This document shows positions 52,803 through 61,300 of a DNA stretch of 64,000 bases, one piece after another. Each line of letters opens with the position of its first letter. Within the stretch, counting starts at the first letter, position 1. Under the pieces are notes generated by a model that had not been told where the DNA came from, searched no databases, and worked only from the letters and a program-made list of their open reading frames with translations. Made by a program: the position numbers and the translations under genes. The DNA is from Cytophagales bacterium. GTDB lineage: Bacteria; Bacteroidota; Bacteroidia; Cytophagales; Cyclobacteriaceae. The DNA lies in assembly GCA_025359125.1 (NCBI GenBank), contig JANYHI010000026.1:1-64000 (forward strand). The letters run 5' to 3'.

Positions 52803-54749
52803 TTATTTAGCCACCACAATTCCTAATAATTCGGCCAATTCAGTCTCTGCACGTTTCAATCCTGTTTGTTTTTCCAGTGCTTTGTCCAAATCTTCCCACT
52901 CTCCTTTTGTCTCCAATTCTTTTACAGACTGTAGATTATCTTCCATCATTTTTTGAACTACTCTGAATTTCAATCGCAATACATTGGTAGTAGCCAGTTG
53001 ATTTAAATTATCTTGCTCTTTGGGGAAAAAAATATTTTTTTCATTCCAATGATGACTGGCATCATAACGAGAAGTAATCAATTCTGTTACCATCCTCTTC
53101 ACTGCCTCGGTTCCATTTTGTAAAAAATATTGATTGTCGATAGGTTCTCCTTTAGTCAATCCGCTTTTAAAAGTTTCAAATATGCCTTTAAAGACTTCAT
53201 TTTTAAATTCAACATCATCTAGCTCGTGAAGCAGGTAATCGGCAAGTTTCTGATCATCAAATTTTTGTTCGGAATAATTCAAAAGAAGACGTATGGTTTC
53301 ACGCTCCTGATAGTAAACCATAGTAGGCATGTCTACCTCCGATTGATTGAGATCTTCTATTGGATCAACGATCGTTAAGGATTCGTTACCTTGATTAGGT
53401 TGATCCGGCTGTTCGCGAAGTTTTTCTTTTTCATTTTTGCGCCTTTCCTGAAGCAGGATTTTATTCAACTCAGTTAGCAAAACTGCTTCTGCAATTTTTA
53501 ACTGATCGCTGGTTTCCTGAATGTAAACCGAGCGCTTTACCGCATCTGGTATTAAGGCAATGCTGGTAACGATTTCTTTAATTGACTCAGCTTTTTTTAT
53601 GGGATCGCCCGCTGCCTCTTGCGCGAATAATCCTGCCTTGAAAGAAACAAAATCCTGAGAATGTTCTTTCAAGAAAGTTTTAAATGCCGTTGTTCCTACC
53701 TTGCGTGAATAACTATCAGGATCTTCACCATCTGGAAACAAAACCACGCGCACATTCAGTCCGCCTTTCAAGATCATATCAATTCCGCGTAATGCCGCTT
53801 TAATACCTGCGGAATCTCCATCGAATAATACGGTTACATTTTCAGTAAACCGATGAATGAGCTTAATCTGGTTTTCGGTAAGGGCAGTGCCTGAAGAGGC
53901 CACCACGTTTTCAACATCTGATTGATGCATGGAAATAACGTCCGTATATCCCTCCACCAAATAGCAAACATCTAATTGCCTGATTGCATTCTTGCCCTGA
54001 TACAAACCATAGAGCACATCGCTCTTGTGGTAGATATCCGTTTCGGGAGAGTTGATGTATTTGGGCTGGTTTTTATCCTTGCCCAACATGCGCGCACCAA
54101 AGGCTAGTACTTTACCCGATATATTATGGACAGGGAAAATTACTCTTCCGCGAAAGCGATCGTACGAACTACCATCTTCTCTTTTTACAACGAGTCCGGT
54201 TTTTTCAAGTAACTCTTTATTGTATCCTTTGGCAATCGCCTCTTTACTAAAATTCTCCCAGCCATCTAATGCAAAACCTAACTCAAACTTTTCGATGGTT
54301 TTATCAGTAAAACTGCGCTCGCGAAAGTAACTTAGGCCAATGCTCTTACCGTCTTCATGATTAGCAAGAATATTTTTATAATAATCTTTGGCAAAATTCA
54401 TGAGAATGTAAAGCCCTTCACGTTCACTTTGAATTGCTTGCCCCTCGTCTGTAAGTCTGTCTTCCTTTATTTCTACTCCGTATTTTTTAGCCAAGTATCG
54501 GATAGTCTCCGCATAGCTAAGTTTTTCGTGTTCCATCACAAAGGTGAAAGCATCGCCACCCTTGCCGCTGCTAAAGTCTTTAAAAATACCCTTGGCGGGA
54601 ACGACAAAAAAAGAAGGGGTTTTCTCGTTTACAAAGGGGCTTAGTGCTTTATAGTTCTGGCCAGATTTTTTGAGCGTAACAAAATCGCTGATCACATCAA
54701 TAATATCGATGCGATTCTTTACTTCGTCTATGGTTTCGCGGCTGATCAA
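52803..54749 (-). CDS. dnaG: DNA primase, without the zinc-binding residues
   Basis: Makes RNA primers for replication. The TOPRIM site is intact (LVEGYTDVIS and FDGDSAGIKAA) and the helicase-binding C-terminal region follows. In the N-terminal CHC2-type domain the four zinc ligand positions 37, 40, 58 and 61 are Ser, Val, Asp and Ser (SPFVNEKTPSF and KDFSSGKGG), so no zinc can bind there. I recall similar changes in other Bacteroidota. The start is TTG; the frame is closed two codons upstream, and family starts (MIS...) agree. At 648 residues it is normal. Confidence 0.93.
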   Translation of the reverse strand: MISRETIDEVKNRIDIIDVISDFVTLKKSGQNYKALSPFVNEKTPSFFVVPAKGIFKDFSSGKGGDAFTFVMEHEKLSYAETIRYLAKKYGVEIKEDRLTDEGQAIQSEREGLYILMNFAKDYYKNILANHEDGKSIGLSYFRERSFTDKTIEKFELGFALDGWENFSKEAIAKGYNKELLEKTGLVVKREDGSSYDRFRGRVIFPVHNISGKVLAFGARMLGKDKNQPKYINSPETDIYHKSDVLYGLYQGKNAIRQLDVCYLVEGYTDVISMHQSDVENVVASSGTALTENQIKLIHRFTENVTVLFDGDSAGIKAALRGIDMILKGGLNVRVVLFPDGEDPDSYSRKVGTTAFKTFLKEHSQDFVSFKAGLFAQEAAGDPIKKAESIKEIVTSIALIPDAVKRSVYIQETSDQLKIAEAVLLTELNKILLQERRKNEKEKLREQPDQPNQGNESLTIVDPIEDLNQSEVDMPTMVYYQERETIRLLLNYSEQKFDDQKLADYLLHELDDVEFKNEVFKGIFETFKSGLTKGEPIDNQYFLQNGTEAVKRMVTELITSRYDASHHWNEKNIFFPKEQDNLNQLATTNVLRLKFRVVQKMMEDNLQSVKELETKGEWEDLDKALEKQTGLKRAETELAELLGIVVAK

Positions 54750-54771
54750 AATTTAATGCTCAAATGGAGGG

Positions 54772-54779
54772 CAAAGATA
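54772..54779 (-). promoter_or_regulatory. -7 promoter element of dnaG
   Basis: TATCTTTG matches TAnnTTTG, 22 bases before the TTG start codon. No good TTTG lies 17-19 bases upstream. Confidence 0.4.
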
Positions 54780-54867
54780 GTAATTAGTCTGCCTAAAGGA
54801 TGAGCCTGTAAAATGGAAGAAGCTTTAAATTTTTACCAACGAGTGTTGACTAATTCCGCTAATTTGC

Positions 54868-54892
54868 GAACCAATTCTGTAAAAATTGGTTC
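54868..54892. promoter_or_regulatory. 9-bp inverted repeat upstream of mrp
   Basis: GAACCAATT (54868-54876) and its complement (54884-54892) flank a 7-base spacer, 14 bases before the ATG. A TAATTTGC element (54860-54867) abuts the left arm, so the dyad would overlap the transcription start. It could be an operator or a leader hairpin. The regulator is unknown. Confidence 0.45.
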
Positions 54893-54906
54893 TACAATCT
54901 AAATCT

Positions 54907-56001
54907 ATGAGTCTTACTTCGTCTGATATTTTAAAAGCCTTGTCAACCGTCAATGATCCCGACCTGAAAAAGGACTTAGTTTCGTTGGGCATGATAAAAG
55001 ATATAGTCATTTCTGAAAACAAAGTGAGTTTTATCGTAGTGCTTACCACTCCAGCTTGTCCGCTAAAAGAAAAAATTAAAAACGATTGTATAGAAGCTGT
55101 AGAAAAAGTGGTGCGGAAGGAAAAATCTATAGAAATTTTAATGACTTCTTCTGTTACTACTTTGCGCGAGAATGCTCCGCTCCTTCCCGGTGTAAAAAAT
55201 ATTATAGCGGTAGCTTCTGGTAAAGGTGGTGTGGGCAAATCTACCGTTACTACCAATTTGGCTGTTGCTTTAGCACAGGCTGGCGCTAAGGTTGGACTGA
55301 TAGACGCTGATATTTTCGGGCCGTCCATCCCCGTAATGTTTAATTGCGAGCGCGAGCAACCAGAGGTGAAAGTTGTAAATGGAAAAAACCTGATTTTGCC
55401 GTTACAGCAATATGGCGTTAAGCTAATTTCAATTGGCTTTTTGGCTCCGCCAGAAAGTGCTGTTGTTTGGCGTGGGCCAATGGCCAGCTCTGCACTCAAG
55501 CAATTTATTGGCGATACTATTTGGGGCGATTTGGATTACTTACTAATTGATCTTCCTCCGGGTACTAGTGATATCCATCTCACACTTGTGCAAACAGTGC
55601 CTGTAACAGGAGCCATTATTGTTACCACTCCACAAAAAGTTGCAATTACCGATGCTATGAAAGGACTGGCAATGTTTAAGCAACCTTCCATTAATGTGCC
55701 CGTGTTGGGAGTGATTGAAAACATGGCCTATTTTACACCTGAAGAATTACCGGATAACAAGTATTATATTTTTGGAAAAGATGGTGGCCAGAATTTGGCC
55801 GACAAATATCAGGTTCCATTTCTAGGACAGATTCCTTTAGTGCAATCCATCCGCGAAAGCGGAGACAGTGGATTACCTGCCGTGATGAAAGGCGGACCAA
55901 CGGCCAAAGCGTTTACTGACTTGGCTGAAAGTTTGGCGAGACAAGTTGCCATTAGAAATGCTACCTTTGATACTACTAAACGAGTTAAAATTACGGTATG
56001 A
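54907..56001 (+). CDS. mrp: Mrp/ApbC-type P-loop ATPase (iron-sulfur carrier)
   Basis: The 364-residue protein has an N-terminal FSCA/DUF59 domain (about 1-80) followed by the ParA-like NTPase domain with deviant Walker A GKGGVGKS at residues 105-112 and GLIDADIFGPSIP. The family loads iron-sulfur clusters onto apoproteins. The ATG at 54907 is chosen over a TTG at 54886, which falls in the inverted repeat. It overlaps the Nfu-type gene by four bases. Confidence 0.95.
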   Translation: MSLTSSDILKALSTVNDPDLKKDLVSLGMIKDIVISENKVSFIVVLTTPACPLKEKIKNDCIEAVEKVVRKEKSIEILMTSSVTTLRENAPLLPGVKNIIAVASGKGGVGKSTVTTNLAVALAQAGAKVGLIDADIFGPSIPVMFNCEREQPEVKVVNGKNLILPLQQYGVKLISIGFLAPPESAVVWRGPMASSALKQFIGDTIWGDLDYLLIDLPPGTSDIHLTLVQTVPVTGAIIVTTPQKVAITDAMKGLAMFKQPSINVPVLGVIENMAYFTPEELPDNKYYIFGKDGGQNLADKYQVPFLGQIPLVQSIRESGDSGLPAVMKGGPTAKAFTDLAESLARQVAIRNATFDTTKRVKITV

Positions 56002-56270
56002 TGGAAGCAACACTAAAATCTAAAAACGAAGAATTAAGTGAGCGTATAGAAGCTTCCTTGGAATCTATTCGACCATATTTGCATGCGGATGGTGGCGATG
56101 TAAAAGTGCTCGCTATTTCTTCTGACTTGACATTGAAATTAGAATTTGTTGGTAACTGTGGCAACTGCCCCATGTCTACCATGACTTTTAAAGCAGGCAT
56201 TGAAGAAGCTATCCGAAAAGCCGTTCCCGAAATCAAGTCCATAGAAGTTACCAATTTAGCACCTCTTTAA
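55998..56270 (+). CDS. NifU C-terminal (Nfu-type) iron-sulfur scaffold domain
   Basis: The 90-residue single-domain protein keeps the [4Fe-4S] site GNCGNCPMSTMT (CxxC) and the LHADGGDVKVLAIS stretch. Nfu proteins take clusters from the assembly machinery and deliver them. It is translationally coupled to mrp, the natural partner. There are 99 bases to the next gene, with a TAACTGA/TCAGTTA inverted repeat in them (56332-56338 and 56352-56358). Confidence 0.94.
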   Translation: MMEATLKSKNEELSERIEASLESIRPYLHADGGDVKVLAISSDLTLKLEFVGNCGNCPMSTMTFKAGIEEAIRKAVPEIKSIEVTNLAPL

Positions 56271-56369
56271 GGGTTACGATTCATTCATCCAACCGATCAA
56301 AAACATTAAGCTTTAAAACTAAGTTATAATGTAACTGACTTTTAGCCGTTATCAGTTAACTTTCAATTC

Positions 56370-59336
56370 ATGTTTTTGCGCTGTATATTTCTTCTTGCCG
56401 CTTCGTTTTTTTATGCCAGCGCATTTACCCAAGAGCGCTGTGGCACTACGCAATATGAATCTCTTTTAAAAGAACTCAATCCTAAAAAAGAAACAACAGA
56501 TTCTTTTGAAAAATGGATGCTGAACAAGTTAGATAGATCGGGTAAAACACCTTTAAGTACTCAGCGCATACAAGCTTCCTATTCTATACCCGTTGTTATT
56601 CACGTCATCCATAATGGCGAAGCTGTTGGTACAGGAATTAATATTTCAGATGCGCAGATTGCTTCTCAAATCAAAGTATTAAACAATGATTTCAATCGAT
56701 TAAATGCAGATCAGTCTAATACACCAACCATTTTTCAATCAGTTGCTTCCAGTTTTGATGTACAGTTTGTGCTGGCTAAGCAAGATCCTAATGGGCTGGC
56801 TACTAATGGTATTGTTCGTGTAAAGGGTTCTAAATCTATATGGTCTGCTATCAATGATAATTACGCATTAAAATCGCAGAGCTACTGGCCAGCAGAGCAA
56901 TATTTAAACATTTGGGTTACGTCTCTTTCCGATTTTTTAGGCTACACCCAATTTCCAGTTTCGTCATTGGCAGGATTAGAAAATTCCTCCAATGAAAGAT
57001 TAACCGATGGAATAGCTGTCAACTATCGCGAGTTTGGATCTGACGATGATGGGGCCTTCAATTTAGCTCCTCGTTACAATAAGGGAAGGACGCTAACTCA
57101 TGAAATGGGACACTTCTTTGGCCTACGCCATATTTGGGGCGATATAAGTGCCTGCAACGGCACCGACTACGTTACAGATACACCAACTCAGAGCACCTCA
57201 ACGGCTGGCTGTCCTGTACACCCGCAAGCTGATTGCAGTGCTGTTAAAATGTTTCAAAATTATTTAGATTATACTGATGACCAGTGCATGAATTTGTTTA
57301 CACAAGGACAGGTAGCGCGCATGACAACCGTTATACAGAATAGCCCCAGAAGAAAAGAACTACCTACTTCTATTGGATTACTAAATCCTGTGGCGGTAGC
57401 AAATGATTTAGGCATTAAAAGCATTGCAGCATCAGGTCCAACCGCATGTAGCGGAAATCTTGTTCCCTCTGTGTTGGTAAGAAATTACGGAAATAATTCT
57501 ATTACCAATGCACAACTTCAATTAATGATTAATAACGTAACAGTAGAAACAAAAAATATTATTCTATCACTTGCTCCAGATCAGGAACAGACAATAAATT
57601 TTAATACAGTTTCTCTTTCAGCATCTACCTCTTCAAAATTTGATTTCAAAATTACTTTTACCAATAGCATAGTAGATGGCAACAGCGCAAACAATTTAAA
57701 AACTATTACCACAATTACTCCATCCCTTTCCATTCTGCCAATTACAGAGAGCTTTGCTACGCTCCCAACAAATTGGACAATTAACAATCCTGATGGACTG
57801 ACTACATGGAAACTATCTCCATCGATAAGCCCAGGGATTTTTATGGACTTATATAATTATACTGAAATTGGTGCAATTGATCAATTGGTGACTCCACAGC
57901 TAGATGTGAGTGCCGCACCCACTGCAACCATAATATTTGAGAGAGCCTACGCGCAATACTCAGGGGTAACAGGCGAAGGGTTGCGCTTGCTTGCTTCTTC
58001 GGCTTGTAGGTTTGATAATTCTCCTACAATACTTTTTAATAAATCAGATGCTGCATTAGCAACCGCAACAGCTAGAACTTCTCCTTTTGTTCCCGCCAGC
58101 AGCGATTGGGTAACAGAAGTTATCTCGCTCAATCAATTTATCGGGCAGCCGCTTCAACTAGCCTTTGAAAGTACGAATGCTGATGGCAATAACTTATACT
58201 TACGAAATGTAAGAATTATTACTAACACGTTTACCGATGTTGCTCTCTTAGATTTAAGTAGCGCCTACCCTATTGTGTGTACAGCAGAGTATACTCCACA
58301 ATTAAAAATTAAAAACAATGGTAATTTGCCTATCACTTCGTTTACCGTTGCATCTACGTTAAATAATGTCGCATTGCCCAATAAAGTTTTTAGTGGTTTG
58401 TCCATCGCATCTAATACAGAACAAATTATTTCATTAGAAGGTATTACTCTTATCAAGGGCATCAATCAATTGAGTTTTTCTCTAGTAAACCCTAATGGAG
58501 GCGCTGACTTTAACATGCAAGACAACGCTCGAAGTTTTACCATTGCATTTTCAAACGCAAAAGACATTATACCCTTACGGGAAAATTTTAATTCTGGCTC
58601 TCAGCAAAACTGGACCATAGTAAGTCAAAATCTGCAACCCATGTGGCAAAGTGTTTCCACTAACTTTAATAACTCACTTTTTTATAATTCTTTTTCAAAT
58701 ACAACTATTGGAAACGAAGCATGGCTCATTAGCCCTATTCTAGATTTAAGCTCGATTTCAAAAGCAGGTGTGTTTTTTGATGTCAGCTATGCATCCAGAA
58801 GTACCGGATCAGAAGTATTACAAATTCGCGCCTCCACTGATTGCGGACTTCACTTCAATGATATCCTATTTAATAAAACTGGAAATGATTTAACTACAAC
58901 AGCCGATGAAAATGCGTGGCTTCCTTCTATGACAGCGGATTGGAAAAAATATTTCGTAAACCTAGATTCTTACATTTCACAATCTAGTTTTAGAATGGCT
59001 TTTGTGGTTACAAACAATCATGGCAATAATCTTTATCTAGATAACATAGAGTTTTTTGCAGATGATAATAATAATCCGGTAGCTTCTGCGCCTCCCTACT
59101 CTGTTTATGGTGGAATCTTGTCGCCTCTAACGGTTACCTTTAATCTGGATACACGCCAACCCGTTTCACTACAGGTTTATAATTCTGTGGGGCAACTTAT
59201 TACAGACAACTTGCTTGTTGAGACACTCAACCAAACGTACACATTTCATTTAGGCGATCGGGGCAAGGGCATCTACATTGTAAGGGTGCAAATTGGCAAC
59301 CAGCTAAGCTCAAAAAAAGTATACGTAGGCGATTAA
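56370..59336 (+). CDS. Secreted M43-family metalloprotease with type IX sorting domain
   Basis: The 988-residue protein has a signal peptide, a pappalysin-type zinc site HEMGHFFGLRH (H244, E245, H248, H254), and the Met-turn region YLDYTDDQCMNLF. Two CARDB-like and two MAM/carbohydrate-binding-like segments follow (repeats starting TPSLSILPITESF and IPLRENFNSG). A C-terminal type A sorting domain closes it (about 910-988, SVYGGILSPLTVTFNL, VYNSVGQLI, KGIYIVRVQIG). It is probably exported by the type IX system. A peptidase on extracellular proteins is inferred. Confidence 0.9.
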   Translation: MFLRCIFLLAASFFYASAFTQERCGTTQYESLLKELNPKKETTDSFEKWMLNKLDRSGKTPLSTQRIQASYSIPVVIHVIHNGEAVGTGINISDAQIASQIKVLNNDFNRLNADQSNTPTIFQSVASSFDVQFVLAKQDPNGLATNGIVRVKGSKSIWSAINDNYALKSQSYWPAEQYLNIWVTSLSDFLGYTQFPVSSLAGLENSSNERLTDGIAVNYREFGSDDDGAFNLAPRYNKGRTLTHEMGHFFGLRHIWGDISACNGTDYVTDTPTQSTSTAGCPVHPQADCSAVKMFQNYLDYTDDQCMNLFTQGQVARMTTVIQNSPRRKELPTSIGLLNPVAVANDLGIKSIAASGPTACSGNLVPSVLVRNYGNNSITNAQLQLMINNVTVETKNIILSLAPDQEQTINFNTVSLSASTSSKFDFKITFTNSIVDGNSANNLKTITTITPSLSILPITESFATLPTNWTINNPDGLTTWKLSPSISPGIFMDLYNYTEIGAIDQLVTPQLDVSAAPTATIIFERAYAQYSGVTGEGLRLLASSACRFDNSPTILFNKSDAALATATARTSPFVPASSDWVTEVISLNQFIGQPLQLAFESTNADGNNLYLRNVRIITNTFTDVALLDLSSAYPIVCTAEYTPQLKIKNNGNLPITSFTVASTLNNVALPNKVFSGLSIASNTEQIISLEGITLIKGINQLSFSLVNPNGGADFNMQDNARSFTIAFSNAKDIIPLRENFNSGSQQNWTIVSQNLQPMWQSVSTNFNNSLFYNSFSNTTIGNEAWLISPILDLSSISKAGVFFDVSYASRSTGSEVLQIRASTDCGLHFNDILFNKTGNDLTTTADENAWLPSMTADWKKYFVNLDSYISQSSFRMAFVVTNNHGNNLYLDNIEFFADDNNNPVASAPPYSVYGGILSPLTVTFNLDTRQPVSLQVYNSVGQLITDNLLVETLNQTYTFHLGDRGKGIYIVRVQIGNQLSSKKVYVGD

Positions 59337-59401
59337 TCGATTTCATTACTATACTGCTTGAAATAACGTAAATCATCAACATCTTTGGGTAATTTTAATG
59401 T

Positions 59402-60481
59402 ATGAGCAAACAGACGATTGCCATTTTATACGGAGGCCGTTCAGTAGAGCACGGAGTCTCCATCAATTCGGCCAAAAACATTTTTGAATTTATAGATAAA
59501 GATAAATTCGAGCCACTACTAATTGGCATTTCTACGCAAGGAGTTTGGTACCATACCGAAGCGGTTACCAAAGACATGCAATCTGGCGAAGTATTGTCCT
59601 TACAATTAAACCCGGGCAAGCCTGCTTTTACAACCTCTTCGAGAAAAAATTTCTTGGTTGATATTGTATTTCCTGTTTTACATGGCACCGATGGTGAAGA
59701 TGGAAGCATTCAAGGTTTGATTAAAGCGATGGACTTACCTATGGTTGGCACGGGAGTACTCGGCTCTGCCATGTCTATGAGTAAGTTGGTAACTAAAAGA
59801 TTGCTGAAAGAATCAGGATTGCCCGTGGCTGATTTTATGTATGCCTACTTTGCAGAGAAAGAGAATTTGAATTTTGAAACAATAGAAAAGAAATTAGGAC
59901 TTCCGTTTATGGTTAAGTCCGCCAGTTTGGGCTCTTCTGTTGGCGTATCTAAAGTAAAATCAAAAAATGATTTTGATAGTGCGGTCGAAGATGGCTTCCG
60001 GTATGATGACTGCATTTTAATTGAACAATATATTGAAGGGCGCGAAGTAGAGTGCGCCATCTTAGGAAACTCACCTGCAAAGGCATCTTTACCTGGTGAA
60101 ATTATTATCAGCAAAGAATATGAATTTTATACCTTCGATGCCAAGTATGTAGATGGAAATGCTGTAACCATTGAAGTGCCAGCGAAGTTAGATGCGGCTA
60201 GTCAGGAAAAAATAAGATCGCTTTCACTGAAAGCCTATCAATCACTTTCGTGCGAAGATTTTGCGCGTGTAGATTTGTTTCTTACTGCAACGGGAGAAGT
60301 GTTTGTAAATGAAATCAATACCATTCCAGGCTTTACCAACTCCAGCATGTTTCCGGTAATGTGGAAAGAGCGTGGAATTTCGTTTTCAAGTTTAATTACC
60401 GAGTTGGTCAATTTAGCAATGGAACGGCATGCGAAATCAAAAAGAATAGAAAGAGGTTTTGTCTCTGATTTAAAATTTTAA
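59402..60481 (+). CDS. ddl: D-alanine--D-alanine ligase
   Basis: An ATP-grasp enzyme making the D-Ala-D-Ala end of peptidoglycan precursors. Motifs include YGGRSVEHGVSINSAKN, HGTDGEDGSIQGL, KSASLGSSVGVSKV and the C-terminal VNEINTIPGFTNSSMFP. At 359 residues it is normal. The PASTA gene follows two bases after the stop. Confidence 0.95.
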   Translation: MSKQTIAILYGGRSVEHGVSINSAKNIFEFIDKDKFEPLLIGISTQGVWYHTEAVTKDMQSGEVLSLQLNPGKPAFTTSSRKNFLVDIVFPVLHGTDGEDGSIQGLIKAMDLPMVGTGVLGSAMSMSKLVTKRLLKESGLPVADFMYAYFAEKENLNFETIEKKLGLPFMVKSASLGSSVGVSKVKSKNDFDSAVEDGFRYDDCILIEQYIEGREVECAILGNSPAKASLPGEIIISKEYEFYTFDAKYVDGNAVTIEVPAKLDAASQEKIRSLSLKAYQSLSCEDFARVDLFLTATGEVFVNEINTIPGFTNSSMFPVMWKERGISFSSLITELVNLAMERHAKSKRIERGFVSDLKF

Positions 60482-60483
60482 CT

Positions 60484-61293
60484 ATGAACTTTAAAAATTT
60501 ATTCAAGGATAATTCAGTTGGTGGATTGGTAACGAGCATCGGAACAATTATTGTTTCCATCTTGCTGGTCGCCATCATTTACTTTTATATCTACTTACCC
60601 AACGTAACCAATCATGGTAAATCCATAAAAGTGCCTGACCTTACCGGGCTTACAATGGAGGAAGCAGAAAAAAAATTAACGGAACTATCACTGCAAATAA
60701 CCATCAATGATTCTTCTTATTCAGATGATGCAAAGCCTTTCACCGTTTTAAAACAGTTTCCCAAGGCCGATGAAGAAGTGAAAGAAGATAGATCTATTTA
60801 CGTTTCTATCAATCGCATCACGCCCCCAACGCTGCCCATGCCTAATCTGTTGGAAGGGTCGTTGATTAATGCAGAGGCGATTTTGAAAAGCAGCGAATTA
60901 AAAAGAGGAAGCATCATCCGCAAGGCAAGCCCGTTTGAAAATTTTGTAATTGAAATGTATTACAAAGGCCTGCCGATTGAAGTTGGCACACGAATCAATA
61001 AAGGGGCCGTAATCGATTTAGTAGTGGGAGACGGAAATGGAGCCGCTGACTTTGTGGTAGGCAGTTTAATTGGCGACTCGTACAAAACAGCGATGATTAA
61101 ACTTTCGGGTTGGAATTTACATTTAGGAAAAGTAGAAATACCCGATGGCGAAGATACTACCGGCATTGTTCCGGTCGTTTATAAACAGTTTCCATTGAAA
61201 GGAGATTCGGTAAGAGTTGGAGATCCAATTAATATTTGGATTGCACCCAAAGGTTACAAAGAGCCAGAAGAGCCGAATCAAGATAACCTGTAA
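60484..61293 (+). CDS. Membrane-anchored PASTA-domain protein
   Basis: One N-terminal membrane helix (TIIVSILLVAIIYFYIYLP) precedes three PASTA modules (about 48-115, 116-182 and 183-260). Each begins with a VPDL- or MPNL-type turn, such as KVPDLTGLTMEEAEKKL. PASTA repeats bind muropeptides or peptidoglycan. There is no kinase or transpeptidase domain, which is typical of Bacteroidota, where the role is unknown. It lies two bases after ddl, a cell-wall gene, so a wall-sensing or structural role is a reasonable inference. Confidence 0.9.
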   Translation: MNFKNLFKDNSVGGLVTSIGTIIVSILLVAIIYFYIYLPNVTNHGKSIKVPDLTGLTMEEAEKKLTELSLQITINDSSYSDDAKPFTVLKQFPKADEEVKEDRSIYVSINRITPPTLPMPNLLEGSLINAEAILKSSELKRGSIIRKASPFENFVIEMYYKGLPIEVGTRINKGAVIDLVVGDGNGAADFVVGSLIGDSYKTAMIKLSGWNLHLGKVEIPDGEDTTGIVPVVYKQFPLKGDSVRVGDPINIWIAPKGYKEPEEPNQDNL

Positions 61294-61300
61294 ATACTAA

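Noticed and set aside
54825-55499. A 224-codon open frame on the minus strand opposite mrp
   Set aside because: It lies opposite the strongly supported mrp gene, has a low-complexity Ser/Thr/Pro composition and no recognisable motif.
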